This document shows positions 36,462 to 46,147 of a stretch of DNA of 64,000 nucleotides, piece after piece. The notes beneath the pieces were generated by a model. The model ran no database searches. It had not been told where the DNA came from and saw only the letters and a program-made list of their open reading frames with translations. This DNA comes from Endozoicomonas sp. SCSIO W0465 (GTDB lineage Bacteria > Pseudomonadota > Gammaproteobacteria > Pseudomonadales > Endozoicomonadaceae), in assembly GCF_023716865.1 (NCBI RefSeq), contig NZ_CP092417.1:4752001-4816000 (forward strand), read 5' to 3'. Numbering within the stretch: position 1 is the first letter of the stretch; each line of letters begins with the position of its first letter. A program made the translations under genes and the position numbers.

Positions 36462-37208
36462 CTATGCCTGGTCGTTTTTGGAAGAGTTCTGGTCGTTATC
36501 TTCAGCCACGTACTGGTTACGGGAGCGACCATCACTGTTCTGATTATCGCCACCTGACATATTGATATTTACCTGAACCTTGTCGTTAGAGAATCGCTCC
36601 GCCAGCATTTTCTGCAAATTGGCTTCATGCTGGGCCAGAAAATTTCCGGCTTCTGCTGATGTGGTATTCATGGTGACGGTCAACTCGCCACCGTGTCTCT
36701 GGATTCTGATCTCGGTGCCCGGAAGCACATTGTCCTTCAGGGAGATGCGCACCTCTGCGCCATTCACCGCATCCTTGGCAGAAACCTGTATCTGGTCGGC
36801 CAGCTTCTGAAGTGCAGCATCAATTTCTTTTACGCTATTGGCCTGTTGGATCTCACGAAGCTGGACATCGGCTTTAATCGGGTTCTGAGCGTTATTGATC
36901 ATTGCATGCTCAGAGCCATCGCGCGCATTCTGGAACATATTCTCACCACTCTCTTCACGAGAGCCTTTTTCCTGGCGCCCCTTGATAGCCTCTTTAGAGC
37001 TTTTGTTCTGCTCGGCCAGCAAGCTTTCCAGGCTTTGCTCCTTATCGCCTCCTGTCTTTTTCGCTTTGTCCCGACTCTCTTTTGTCATGCGATCAGCAAA
37101 GTCGTTAGCCTGCTTTTCGGATACTTTGCTGTTTTGCTGATTAGCATTATTCTGCTGAGGGGGTGGAGTTGGCTGAGTGTTGCCAGTTGGATTCACGCCT
37201 GTTGACAT
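36462..37208 (-). CDS. sctP: Type III secretion needle-length regulator SctP
   Basis: This 248-aa protein has a low-complexity Asn/Gln/Pro-rich N-terminus and a charged middle. It has a C-terminal T3S4/FliK-like domain at ~130-215 (AEVRISLKDNVLPGTEIRIQ, then GGELTVTMNTTSAEAGNFLA and LAERFSNDKVQVNI). By family it acts as molecular ruler and substrate-specificity switch, together with SctU. The call rests on position between sctO and sctQ plus the C-terminal domain, because sequence conservation in this family is low. Confidence 0.85.
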   Translation of the reverse strand: MSTGVNPTGNTQPTPPPQQNNANQQNSKVSEKQANDFADRMTKESRDKAKKTGGDKEQSLESLLAEQNKSSKEAIKGRQEKGSREESGENMFQNARDGSEHAMINNAQNPIKADVQLREIQQANSVKEIDAALQKLADQIQVSAKDAVNGAEVRISLKDNVLPGTEIRIQRHGGELTVTMNTTSAEAGNFLAQHEANLQKMLAERFSNDKVQVNINMSGGDNQNSDGRSRNQYVAEDNDQNSSKNDQA

Positions 37209-37220
37209 GATAATTAACTC

Positions 37221-37724
37221 CTATTCCTTGGATTTAACGGTAAATTCTTCCATTTCCAGGTCTTCAAGACGTTTGGCCTCTTTTTCAGCCTCTTCATCCT
37301 GCACCTTGCAGAACTCCTCAAACTTTTCAACAGCCAACTTGGCCTTATAGTGAGCCTGTTTTGCTGCTTCCAGTACCTGTTCTGCCTCGGTTACCTGCTG
37401 TTGTGCTTCTACCACCCGATGTTCTGCATCGGCAATGGCCTGTTCCAGAGAGGCATCTTTCTCTCGTAGCATGGCAACTTTCTGCTTCAGTCGATCCAGA
37501 TCATGCTGCTGAATACTGGTGTTCATAATGTTATCGTATAGCCGCTGTTCTTCTTGACTGCGCCATACAATATATTCTTCCAGCTCCTGTTGACGCTGAA
37601 CTACTTCCTGCTTTCGTCGTTCGACCTCCTGATGGGCGAGATCCAGCTCATGCTGACAGCGTTTGACCTCACGTTCAGCAGACTGCTCACGTATATTTTT
37701 AACCTTCAGCAGATCATGCAGCAT
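37221..37724 (-). CDS. sctO: Type III secretion stalk protein SctO
   Basis: This 167-aa protein is almost entirely coiled coil (MLHDLLKVKNIREQSAEREV onward, dense in Glu, Gln, Lys and Arg), matching YscO/FliJ. It links the SctN ATPase to the export gate. It lies directly after sctN (4-bp gap) and before sctP, the conserved order in Ysc- and Vibrio-type systems. The family identity is from position, length and coiled coil. Confidence 0.9.
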   Translation of the reverse strand: MLHDLLKVKNIREQSAEREVKRCQHELDLAHQEVERRKQEVVQRQQELEEYIVWRSQEEQRLYDNIMNTSIQQHDLDRLKQKVAMLREKDASLEQAIADAEHRVVEAQQQVTEAEQVLEAAKQAHYKAKLAVEKFEEFCKVQDEEAEKEAKRLEDLEMEEFTVKSKE

Positions 37725-37728
37725 CTTT

Positions 37729-39072
37729 TCAGTAACCTACGATTTGCTGTAGTTGGGCAATCGTCTGATCGAGTGGCATCAGTTCATCCGTTCTCTGTTT
37801 GAGAAAAGACCGAATGATTTCAATTTTCTGGATTGCTTCGTCAGCCAGTGGGTCAGCCCCCTGTTTGTATTCGCCTACTTTTACCAGCAACTCAATATCT
37901 TCGTATTTTGACATCAAGGCTCTCGCTTTATTGACCGCTGCACGATGTTCTTCGGTAGTAATGGCATTCATGACACGGCTGGCACTGGCAAGCACATCAA
38001 TCGCCGGGTAGTGGCCGGATGCGGCAAGCTTTCGGGAAAGAATAATATGACCATCAAGAATCGAGCGGGTTTCATCCGCGACCGGCTCAGTCATGTCATC
38101 TCCTTCAACCAGCACGGTATAGAGTGCCGTAATGGAGCCTACATCGGACATTCCTGTCCGCTCCATCAGCTTGGGGAGGGTGGCAAACACTGAAGGCGGA
38201 AAACCCCGGCGGGTCGGTGGTTCTCCAGCGGCTAATCCGATTTCACGCTGAGCACGGGCAAAACGGGTGACAGAGTCCATCAGCAGCAGAACCCGTTTAC
38301 CTTTATCCCGGAAAAACTCAGCAACGGCTGTCGCTGTGTACGCGGCTTTGGAACGCTCCATAGAGGACTTGTCAGAGGTCGCCACAATAATAACGGACTT
38401 CTTGACCCCTTCAGGCCCAAGGTCGTGCTCGATGAACTCCCGCAGTTCCCGTCCCCGTTCACCGATCAGGGCAAGCACGGTGACATCGACTTCAGCTCCC
38501 TTAACCAGCATGGACAAAAGGGTACTCTTACCACCACCAGCAGCAGCAAAGATGCCCATTCTCTGACCTTCACCGCAGGTCAGAACACCATCAATGGCTT
38601 TAACGCCCAGAGGAATAGGATGATCAATGATTCTCCGGCTCATGGGGTCGGGAGCATCGGTATAAACCGGATAATGAGCTTCGGGTTCAATACCATCAAA
38701 TGCGTCTGGGTTTAATGGATTGCCCATACCGTCCAGCACATGCCCTAACAGGTGAGGGCCAACGGCTACGTGATGTACTTTGCCCGTTGGGATAACTTCA
38801 GTGGTGGAGGAGATCCCCATAATTTCACCCAGGGGGGATAGCACAGTTTCATGTCCCTGGAAGCCTACCACTTCAGCGTATGAATTCCGGTCGCCGTCAT
38901 CAGGATTATTGGGGGATACCAGCTGACAAAGCTCGCCAATTTTGACACCGGGCACAGCCGCTTTGATGATCATGCCCTGAACTTCAGTAACACGACCACG
39001 GATATCAATCAGCCTGCCGCTTTCAACGGTATTTTGCAGTGCGCTGGTGAGGTAGTTAAAAGTTTGAGCCAA
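37729..39072 (-). CDS. sctN: Type III secretion ATPase SctN
   Basis: This 447-aa hexameric ATPase unfolds and docks effectors. Walker A is AAAGGGKST at ~176-184, followed by GERGRELREFIEHDLGPEG. Walker B is in KRVLLLMDSVTRFARAQREIG, and the AAGEPPTRRGFPPSVFATLP signature matches SctN/FliI. The company of SctO, SctP and SctQ makes it a virulence-type rather than flagellar ATPase. It is the first gene of the eight-gene operon; the 320-bp region upstream (39073-39393) holds no gene and presumably its promoter. Confidence 0.96.
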   Translation of the reverse strand: MAQTFNYLTSALQNTVESGRLIDIRGRVTEVQGMIIKAAVPGVKIGELCQLVSPNNPDDGDRNSYAEVVGFQGHETVLSPLGEIMGISSTTEVIPTGKVHHVAVGPHLLGHVLDGMGNPLNPDAFDGIEPEAHYPVYTDAPDPMSRRIIDHPIPLGVKAIDGVLTCGEGQRMGIFAAAGGGKSTLLSMLVKGAEVDVTVLALIGERGRELREFIEHDLGPEGVKKSVIIVATSDKSSMERSKAAYTATAVAEFFRDKGKRVLLLMDSVTRFARAQREIGLAAGEPPTRRGFPPSVFATLPKLMERTGMSDVGSITALYTVLVEGDDMTEPVADETRSILDGHIILSRKLAASGHYPAIDVLASASRVMNAITTEEHRAAVNKARALMSKYEDIELLVKVGEYKQGADPLADEAIQKIEIIRSFLKQRTDELMPLDQTIAQLQQIVGY

Positions 39073-39342
39073 CGTGATGCCTCCATTGTTTTTCTTTCTA
39101 TGGATGTGACGCTATCGAGATCCTTCTGATCTATATGCCGATACTTCAAGAGTCCAGTATTACCCGCCCTGAGGCTATGAAGTCATTATCCAGATGCGGC
39201 AGAGTATAGTTCTTCTACTCAATACGTGGCTGAAAACTGGATAAAGGATTCCCGAATCCATTACAGGCTTCTACTTCTCTTTTCGGCCTGATGGTTTCGA
39301 GCTGAAATAATGCTGAAAAATAGATGTAGGTAGAGGGGGCAG

Positions 39343-39375
39343 AAAAAAAAGAAGGGTTACGAAAACCCTTCTTTG
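39343..39375 (-). terminator. Rho-independent terminator of the chaperone gene
   Basis: On the minus strand an AAGAAGGGTT/AACCCTTCTT stem with a short loop is followed by a run of eight T. It lies just after the stop of the chaperone gene at 39394, separating it from sctN. Bases 39073-39342 show no gene. Confidence 0.9.
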
Positions 39376-39393
39376 TGCTGAATATTCTGGGAG

Positions 39394-39900
39394 TTACACC
39401 ATCATTCCCATATCACCCGGTCCTCCGGGCGCTCCTCCGGGACCGCTTTGGGGGCGGGGAGGTGTCGAGGTTGAAGCGGCCTGATCCTGCTTGGAATCAT
39501 CCAGCTCATTGACACACCATTCCAGAGTGTTAACGAACTTTTCCAATGTTGACTCAAACAAACCGTAATCACAGGAAGCCTGAAGAGAACGAATCAACAG
39601 TACTTCAGTTTTGTCATGATTTAATGCCAGGAAGGCACCCTGCATACTATGGTGCTGGAGGTTCAGTGAACACATTTTTTCCAGCAATGCAGTTTTTTCC
39701 GGGCTGTCATGGGTAATCATTGGTCGAACAGAAGCAACAAATACCAGTGCTTCATCATCTTCCAGATACTCCATATTAACGATTAAGGTATCGTCAAAAC
39801 ACAGCCCACAGGCATCGTGTTCGTTTAATTTGAGTTCTCCCAGGCCGATGCTCTGGGCAAAGTGTTGTAGATGTTGTTCTACATTCTGCTTGAAAGACAT
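39394..39900 (-). CDS. CesT-family type III secretion chaperone
   Basis: This 168-aa small acidic protein has the Tir-chaperone fold pattern: N-terminal helix (VEQHLQHFAQSIGLGELKLN), central beta strands (ACGLCFDDTLIVNMEY, EALVFVASVRPM) and C-terminal helix (LFESTLEKFVNTLEWCVNEL). An unusual Pro/Gly-rich tail of about 30 residues (STPPRPQSGPGGAPGGPGD) follows and probably is disordered. Such chaperones bind an effector or translocator; the cognate substrate is not evident next door. It has its own terminator, so it is transcribed apart from the sct operon. Confidence 0.75.
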   Translation of the reverse strand: MSFKQNVEQHLQHFAQSIGLGELKLNEHDACGLCFDDTLIVNMEYLEDDEALVFVASVRPMITHDSPEKTALLEKMCSLNLQHHSMQGAFLALNHDKTEVLLIRSLQASCDYGLFESTLEKFVNTLEWCVNELDDSKQDQAASTSTPPRPQSGPGGAPGGPGDMGMMV

Positions 39901-40243
39901 CAGGCCCTTCCCTCCACTGATTTATTTTTCACCGATTTATTTTTCATAGTTGAGCAATTTATTGTTGATAATCTATTTATAGCTTAGACACTATATATAG
40001 CTCAGACATTCCTCATGGGGAAAAAATCCATAGATTTAATCGGCTGATTGTCACATTTCATAAAAAGCTTAAAAGAAATGCTCAAATCAAGGGATGAAAA
40101 GACTGCCGATTTCCTTCATGATACGACATCACTGAAGGTTATCAGGATCTGTTGATACAGGTTTTCTACTCGGTAAAAGCACAGTACGCTTCTGTTCAGC
40201 AGTTGGAAAACCGGAACACTTTTATCTTTAAGTTGCCTTAATA
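39901..40243. other. AT-rich intergenic region upstream of the chaperone
   Basis: No gene is seen. A direct repeat, gatttatttttca, occurs twice at about 39919-39947, and a tatagct-agaca repeat occurs near 39978-40010. The region is probably the chaperone promoter and an AT-rich regulatory region (H-NS-type silencing is possible but not shown). The right end is the IS701-like insertion site ttaata. Confidence 0.4.
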
Positions 40244-41353
40244 ACTCAAGTTACGCACCTTGCTGAAAATCAGCCATTATTGGTGGCATGAAAAATGATC
40301 TCATAGAACTTTATTCTGACTACCTGTTGTCGTCGTCTGGGAAGACCACTGCAACGGGAGTGTCAGAGCTTTTGGATAATGTCTACAGTCATGACCAATT
40401 CACCCGATTGCTTTCAAACAATGAGTTTACCAGTCGTGACTTATGGCTTTACGTTAAACCCGTCGTGCGACAGGTTGAGTGCAGTGATGGGGTTTTGATC
40501 TTTGACGATACGATTCAGGAAAAGCAGTTCAGCAAAGAGAATGCCCTGAACACCTGGCATTTTGATCATACAAAAAATCGCACCGTGAAAGGTATAAATC
40601 TGCTCAATGCACACTACCATGCCGGAGATGCGTCGATTCCTGTCGCCTATAAATTGATCGAGAAAACCATCCTGTACACCGACTTGAAGACAAAAAAGGT
40701 AAGACGATATGCAGAGCAAACCAAAAATGAAATGATGCGGGAGATGCTGATGATTTGCTGCCATAACCAGCTTATGTTCCGCTATGTCCTTGCAGATAGC
40801 TGGTTTTGCTCAAACGACAATATGATGTTTATTCGACACGACTGTAATAAACATTTCCTGATGGCGATGAAGTCAAACCGCAAGGTATCCCTCAGTCTGG
40901 ACGACAAATTACAAGGCCGTTCACAGCGTATAGATACTGTTGATTTTTCAGAAGATAAGCCTGTACAAGGGTGGATAGCAGGTGTCGATTTCCCTGTTCT
41001 GCTATACCGTCAGGTCTTTAAAAACAAAGACGGAAGCACAGGCATTCTCTATCTGGTTTGCAGCGATCTTGACTGTGATGCCGAGACTCTCAAGGCAATC
41101 TACGAGAAACGGTGGAAAGTCGAGGTCTTCCATAAAACGCTGAAATCGAATGCGTCAATGGCCAAGTCACCGGCGCATACTGTGAGAACACAGAGTAATC
41201 ATATCTTTCTTTCAATTTACTCAGCCTTCAGGTTGGAAGTATTGTCATTGAAAGTAAATCTGAATCACTTTCAGCTCAGAGCCAAAATCTATATGGCAGG
41301 GCTGAAAGCTTCGTTGGGGCAGCTGAGAGAGCTGTTAGCTGCGTAACTTCAGT
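40244..41353 (+). mobile_element. IS701-family-like element 1
   Basis: The ends ACTCAAGTTACGCA (40244) and, inverted, ACTGAAGTTACGCA (41353) are imperfect repeats. A 5-bp duplication taata (possibly 6, ttaata) flanks them. It is inserted in the intergenic space between the T3SS chaperone and tadA. Confidence 0.85.
40288..41346 (+). CDS. IS701-family-like transposase 1 (352 aa)
   Basis: The DDE core has SDGVLIFDDTIQEK (first D), RYVLADSWFCSNDNM (second D) and IYEKRWKVEVFHKTLKSNA (E). The N-terminal part contains GVSELLDNVYSHDQFTRLL. It is homologous in layout but not closely similar to the second IS701-like transposase at 57065. The frame fills the element and is open. Confidence 0.85.
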   Translation: MKNDLIELYSDYLLSSSGKTTATGVSELLDNVYSHDQFTRLLSNNEFTSRDLWLYVKPVVRQVECSDGVLIFDDTIQEKQFSKENALNTWHFDHTKNRTVKGINLLNAHYHAGDASIPVAYKLIEKTILYTDLKTKKVRRYAEQTKNEMMREMLMICCHNQLMFRYVLADSWFCSNDNMMFIRHDCNKHFLMAMKSNRKVSLSLDDKLQGRSQRIDTVDFSEDKPVQGWIAGVDFPVLLYRQVFKNKDGSTGILYLVCSDLDCDAETLKAIYEKRWKVEVFHKTLKSNASMAKSPAHTVRTQSNHIFLSIYSAFRLEVLSLKVNLNHFQLRAKIYMAGLKASLGQLRELLAA

Positions 41354-41466
41354 TAATAATGCCGCCGGTATTCCCGGACTGCCTCCCGGGTCAATTCTAT
41401 CGGCGGGTTCACGCTGAGTAACGAGCCCCGGATCAACAGAGCCTAATGTTGTTTGGTAGATAATTT

Positions 41467-41961
41467 GTGATTGATGACGCCATCTGGATGAAAGAAGCCC
41501 TGCGAGAAGCGGACAAAGGTCGTATTATGGGCGAGGTTCCTGTCGGTGCTGTGGTGGTTAAGGGGGGTCAGATTATCGCCAGGGCCTGTAATCAACCCAT
41601 TTCATCCTGCAACCCGGTTGCCCATGCTGAGATTCTGGTACTTCAGTCAGCTGCAGCTGCCATTGGTAATTACCGGTTACTGGATTGCGACCTCTATGTC
41701 ACGCTGGAACCCTGTACCATGTGTGCGGGTGCCATTGTCCACAGTCGGATTCGCCGCCTGATTTACGGTGCAGCAGAACCGAAGGCTGGAGCCGTTGCCA
41801 GCGCTGCGAGGGTTCTTGAGCAGTCTCAGATGAACCACCGGGTAGAGGTTACCGCTGGAGTCCTGCAGGCGGAATGCAGTGAAATGATCAGTGATTTTTT
41901 CCGTTTTCGGCGCCAACAGATCCGTGAAGCGAGAAGAAACCAGCTTTTTGTTGATAAATAG
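41467..41961 (+). CDS. tadA: tRNA-specific adenosine deaminase TadA
   Basis: This enzyme deaminates the wobble adenosine of tRNA-Arg(ACG) to inosine. It has 164 residues from GTG 41467; an in-frame TAA lies two codons upstream, and ATG at codon 8 is a less likely alternative. Zinc ligands and proton shuttle are His53-Ala-Glu55 (NPVAHAEILVL) and Cys83/Cys86 (LEPCTMCAGAIVHSR). The 113 bp upstream to the IS701-like element hold no gene, and the insertion may have separated tadA from its original promoter. Confidence 0.95.
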   Translation: MIDDAIWMKEALREADKGRIMGEVPVGAVVVKGGQIIARACNQPISSCNPVAHAEILVLQSAAAAIGNYRLLDCDLYVTLEPCTMCAGAIVHSRIRRLIYGAAEPKAGAVASAARVLEQSQMNHRVEVTAGVLQAECSEMISDFFRFRRQQIREARRNQLFVDK

Positions 41962-42181
41962 CGTAAGAAATGCCCTGGGACTGCTGGTTTCCGCAGGCGG
42001 GTTTCGATTATCATAGTCGGCCTTTGATCATCCCCCTGAGTTGAGAGGCTATAGCATAAGGACTGGCTTGTAATCCCATCAGGAAGTGGCCATTCGTGCG
42101 GCTTGCTGATGCTCATTATTATTAGCTTGTCCAGACTGTGGCTCCTCATCGCTGTTAATTGGCCCGAGGACAGACCAGAAC

Positions 42182-45100
42182 ATGCTGATACTGCGTGGCG
42201 CCCCTGCACTTTCCCAGTTCCGCAGTCAAAAGCTGCTTAGTCATTTACAGAGTAGAGTGCCAGAGATCTCCTGTGTTGTTGCTGAATTCCAGCATTATGT
42301 CAAAATCCAGTCATCCGGTGAAAAAGGGCTAAGTGAAAGGCAGGCGGATATTCTGGCCAGACTTTTGACATACGGTCCAAAGATTCACCCGGCAGCGCAA
42401 GAATCAGAAAGTGCTGCCTTTCAGATAGAATTTCTGGTGGTTCCCCGTCCGGGCACGATTTCCCCCTGGTCCAGTAAAGCATCCGATATTGCTCACAATT
42501 GTGGCCTTGGTATGGTCCAGCGAATCGAGCGAGGCGTTCGGTTTTTGGTGTTTTCGGGCGTTCAACTCTCCACTGTGCAGGAAGCGCTGATTGCAGACCT
42601 GCTGCACGACCGGATGACTCAGGCAGTTTTTCGTGATGAGGGTGAAATCCCAAAACTGTTTGCTGAGTCCGAGCCTGCTCCAATGACGGCGGTGTCCGTT
42701 CTGGAGTGCGGCATAGAAGCATTGGCTGAGGCCAATCAGTCCCTCGGTCTGGCATTGGCAGATGATGAAATCGACTATCTGGTGGAGAGCTACCAAAAGC
42801 TCGAACGGGATCCTACTGATGTTGAATTGATGATGTTTGCCCAGGCGAACTCAGAACACTGTCGTCATAAAATTTTTAATGCGTCCTGGAGTATTGATGG
42901 TGAAGAGCAGGATCTTTCCCTGTTCAAGATGATCCGAAATACCCACGCCTTGCACAGTGAAGGGGTGTTATCGGCCTACAAAGATAATGCTTCGGTCATT
43001 GAAGGCTTCCATTCAAAGCGTTTTTATCCGGAACCTGAGAGCCGTGAATATGGTTTCAATGAGGAAGACATTCATATCCTCATGAAGGTAGAAACTCACA
43101 ACCACCCCACCGCCATTGCACCATGGGCAGGAGCAGCAACCGGTTCTGGTGGTGAAATTCGCGATGAAGGAGCCACGGGAAAGGGATCCAGGCCCAAGGC
43201 TGGTCTTACCGGATTTACCGTGTCTAACCTGAACATTCCGGGCTATGAACAGCCCTGGGAACTGGATTATGGTAAGCCTGACCGTATTGTCTCACCACTG
43301 GGGATCATGATTGATGGCCCATTGGGCGGTGCTGGCTTTAATAACGAGTTTGGTCGCCCAAACCTCTGTGGCTATTTCCGTACCTTTGAAGCCAGCGTAA
43401 AAGGTGCAGCTGGTTATGAGGTTCGTGGGTATCACAAACCGATCATGCTGGCCGGTGGTCTTGGCAATATAAAAGCAGAACACGTTGAAAAAGGAGAAAT
43501 CCCGGTCGGTGCCAAGCTGATTGTTCTGGGTGGTCCTGCCATGCAGATAGGCCTGGGGGGTGGAGCAGCCTCTTCCATGACATCGGGTGAAGGACAGGAA
43601 GATCTGGACTTTGCCAGCGTACAGCGTGACAACCCGGAAATGGAACGTCGCTGTCAGGAAGTGATTGACCGTTGCTGGCAACAGGGGGACAGAAATCCCA
43701 TCGAATTTATCCACGATGTTGGGGCCGGTGGTCTGTCAAACGCACTTCCTGAGCTGGTCAGTGATGGTGGCCGGGGAGGGCACTTTCAACTGCGTGCCAT
43801 TCATAATGATGAGCCGGGCATGTCGCCGCTGGCGCTCTGGTGTAATGAATCCCAGGAGCGCTATGTCATGGCAGTGGCCGCAGAAAACCTTTCCCGATTT
43901 GAGGAGATCTGTCAGCAGGAGCGTTGTCCTTATGCGGTGGTCGGTGAAGCAACAGAAGAACAGCGACTGGTGCTGGATGACAGTCATTTCAGGAACCGTC
44001 CGGTCGATATGCCGCTGGAGGTACTGCTGGGTAAACCCCCCAGGATGCATCGTCAGGTTCAACGTCAGTCGTTTGAACGTGATCCCCTGGAATTGACCGG
44101 CGTCAAACTGCTTGAGGCGATGGAACGGGTTTTGAAATTGCCCTCTGTCGCCAGCAAAAGTTTCCTGATCACTATTGGCGACAGAACGATTACCGGTCTG
44201 GTCAATCGTGATCAGATGGTGGGCCCCTGGCAGGTACCTGTGGCTGATTGTGCAGTTACCGCAACGGCTTTTCAGGGGTATACCGGTGAAGCCATGTCGA
44301 TGGGTGAACGTACGCCGCTCGCACTGATCAACGCACCCGCTTCCGGTCGTATGGCGATTGGTGAGGCAATCACTAATATTGCCGCTGCCCGAATCGGGAA
44401 AATGGGAGACATCAAACTGTCGGCCAACTGGATGGCAGCAGCAGGCCATCCGGGTGAAGATGAAAACCTGTTTGATACCGTCAAAGCCGTCGGTATTGAG
44501 TTTTGTCCGGCACTAGGGATTGCTATTCCGGTGGGTAAAGACTCCATGTCCATGAGAACCCGGTGGCAGGAAAAGGGTGAAGAAAAAAGCGTTACCTCGC
44601 CATTGTCGTTGGTTATCTCGGCCTTTGCCCCGGTTCAGGATATTCGCAAGACCGTGACGCCACAACTAAGGACGGATCAGGGTGATACCGACCTGCTATT
44701 AATTGATCTTGGTCGTGACCATAACCGACTGGGTGGTTCGGCACTGGCTCAGGTGTATGGTCAGGTAGGCGACTCTGCGCCGGATGTTAACTCTCCGGAA
44801 GACCTGAAAGGTTTCTTTAATGCCATTCAGGAGCTGATGGAGAAAGATCTCTTGCTGGCCTATCACGACCGCTCTGATGGCGGTCTGTTTACCACCCTGA
44901 TTGAAATGGCTTTTGCCGGTCATACGGGTATTGCTGTGGATCTGGATAAGCTGGCAGGCAACCAGTCCATGGTTTTGCCTGCGCTGTTCAGTGAAGAGCT
45001 TGGTGCGGTTATCCAGGTGCGTCATCGTGATAAAGGGGTTGCCAAGGATATACTGGCTCAGCACGGGCTGGCCGCCTGTTCCCACACCATTGGTACTCTG

Positions 45101-46114
45101 GCCGCTGATCAGCGGGTATCTTTCCGCTTTAATGGTTCCGAACTGGTGAGTGAAAGCCGGATCAAGTTCCAGCGCTGGTGGGCAGAAACCAGTTATCGTA
45201 TTCAGGCGCTGCGGGACAACCCGGAATGTGCACGACAGGAATACGATAACCTGCTGGATGACCGTGATGACGGTCTCCACACCTCATTGCCCTTCGATAT
45301 CTCCCTGGATGTGGCTGCTCCCTACATCAACACCGGTGTCCGTCCAGCCATGGCCATTTTGCGGGAGCAGGGGGTCAATGGTCAGGTAGAGATGGCCGCC
45401 GCATTTGACCGGACTGGTTTCCAAACGGTGGATGTGCACATGGGTGACATCCTGTCCGGCCGTCGGACTTTAGATCGGTTCAACGGTCTGGTGGCCTGTG
45501 GTGGTTTCTCTTATGGTGATGTCCTGGGGGCTGGAGAAGGTTGGGCCAAGTCCATTCTCTTTAATGAACAGGCCCGTGACCAGTTTGCCCGATTCTTTGA
45601 TCGTCGCGACAGTTTTGCCCTGGGTGTGTGCAATGGCTGTCAGATGCTTTCCAATCTGCATGATTTGATTCCCGGTGCTGAATACTGGCCACACTTTGTC
45701 CGCAACCAATCAGAGCAGTTTGAAGCGCGGGTGGCGATGGTTGAGGTTCAGAAGAGCCGCTCAATTTTCTTCCAGGGGATGGACGGTGCCCGTATGCCAA
45801 TCGCTGTTGCCCACGGAGAAGGGCATGCCGAATTTGCCGATCCGGCTCATCTCGAGCGGCTGGCCATCAGTGGTCAGGTGTCTTTGAAGTTTGTGGATAA
45901 TCAGGGTCAGCCCACCATACGCTATCCCTATAATCCCAATGGTTCGGCCCAGGGAGTGACAGGCCTGACCTCTGCTGATGGTCGTGTAACCATTATGATG
46001 CCCCATCCTGAGCGGGTATTCCGAACGGTTCAAAACAGCTGGCATCCACATCACTGGGGTGAAGATGCTCCGCTGATGAGGATGTTCCGGAACGCACGGG
46101 TCTGGGTAGGCTAA
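42182..46114 (+). CDS. purL: Phosphoribosylformylglycinamidine synthase PurL
   Basis: This large single-chain FGAM synthetase of de novo purine synthesis has 1310 residues against about 1295 in E. coli. The synthetase half has QANSEHCRHKIF (~220), the ATP and FGAR loops ETHNHPTAIAPWAGAATG and IRDEGATGKGSRPKAG, and IHDVGAGGLSNALPEL. The C-terminal glutaminase has GGFSYGDVLGAGEGWAKS, nucleophile Cys1150 (GVCNGCQML) and the MPHPERVF His-Glu pair. The frame is complete. The 220 bp upstream contain no gene. Confidence 0.98.
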   Translation: MLILRGAPALSQFRSQKLLSHLQSRVPEISCVVAEFQHYVKIQSSGEKGLSERQADILARLLTYGPKIHPAAQESESAAFQIEFLVVPRPGTISPWSSKASDIAHNCGLGMVQRIERGVRFLVFSGVQLSTVQEALIADLLHDRMTQAVFRDEGEIPKLFAESEPAPMTAVSVLECGIEALAEANQSLGLALADDEIDYLVESYQKLERDPTDVELMMFAQANSEHCRHKIFNASWSIDGEEQDLSLFKMIRNTHALHSEGVLSAYKDNASVIEGFHSKRFYPEPESREYGFNEEDIHILMKVETHNHPTAIAPWAGAATGSGGEIRDEGATGKGSRPKAGLTGFTVSNLNIPGYEQPWELDYGKPDRIVSPLGIMIDGPLGGAGFNNEFGRPNLCGYFRTFEASVKGAAGYEVRGYHKPIMLAGGLGNIKAEHVEKGEIPVGAKLIVLGGPAMQIGLGGGAASSMTSGEGQEDLDFASVQRDNPEMERRCQEVIDRCWQQGDRNPIEFIHDVGAGGLSNALPELVSDGGRGGHFQLRAIHNDEPGMSPLALWCNESQERYVMAVAAENLSRFEEICQQERCPYAVVGEATEEQRLVLDDSHFRNRPVDMPLEVLLGKPPRMHRQVQRQSFERDPLELTGVKLLEAMERVLKLPSVASKSFLITIGDRTITGLVNRDQMVGPWQVPVADCAVTATAFQGYTGEAMSMGERTPLALINAPASGRMAIGEAITNIAAARIGKMGDIKLSANWMAAAGHPGEDENLFDTVKAVGIEFCPALGIAIPVGKDSMSMRTRWQEKGEEKSVTSPLSLVISAFAPVQDIRKTVTPQLRTDQGDTDLLLIDLGRDHNRLGGSALAQVYGQVGDSAPDVNSPEDLKGFFNAIQELMEKDLLLAYHDRSDGGLFTTLIEMAFAGHTGIAVDLDKLAGNQSMVLPALFSEELGAVIQVRHRDKGVAKDILAQHGLAACSHTIGTLAADQRVSFRFNGSELVSESRIKFQRWWAETSYRIQALRDNPECARQEYDNLLDDRDDGLHTSLPFDISLDVAAPYINTGVRPAMAILREQGVNGQVEMAAAFDRTGFQTVDVHMGDILSGRRTLDRFNGLVACGGFSYGDVLGAGEGWAKSILFNEQARDQFARFFDRRDSFALGVCNGCQMLSNLHDLIPGAEYWPHFVRNQSEQFEARVAMVEVQKSRSIFFQGMDGARMPIAVAHGEGHAEFADPAHLERLAISGQVSLKFVDNQGQPTIRYPYNPNGSAQGVTGLTSADGRVTIMMPHPERVFRTVQNSWHPHHWGEDAPLMRMFRNARVWVG

Positions 46115-46147
46115 CAGGAAGTACTTCAGGTGTAAGGAGTTGAAGTC

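Noticed and set aside
37729..39072. SctN as flagellar FliI
   Set aside because: Neighbours are SctO, SctP, SctQ, SctR, SctS, SctT and SctU in the injectisome order, with a CesT-type chaperone and no flagellar genes.
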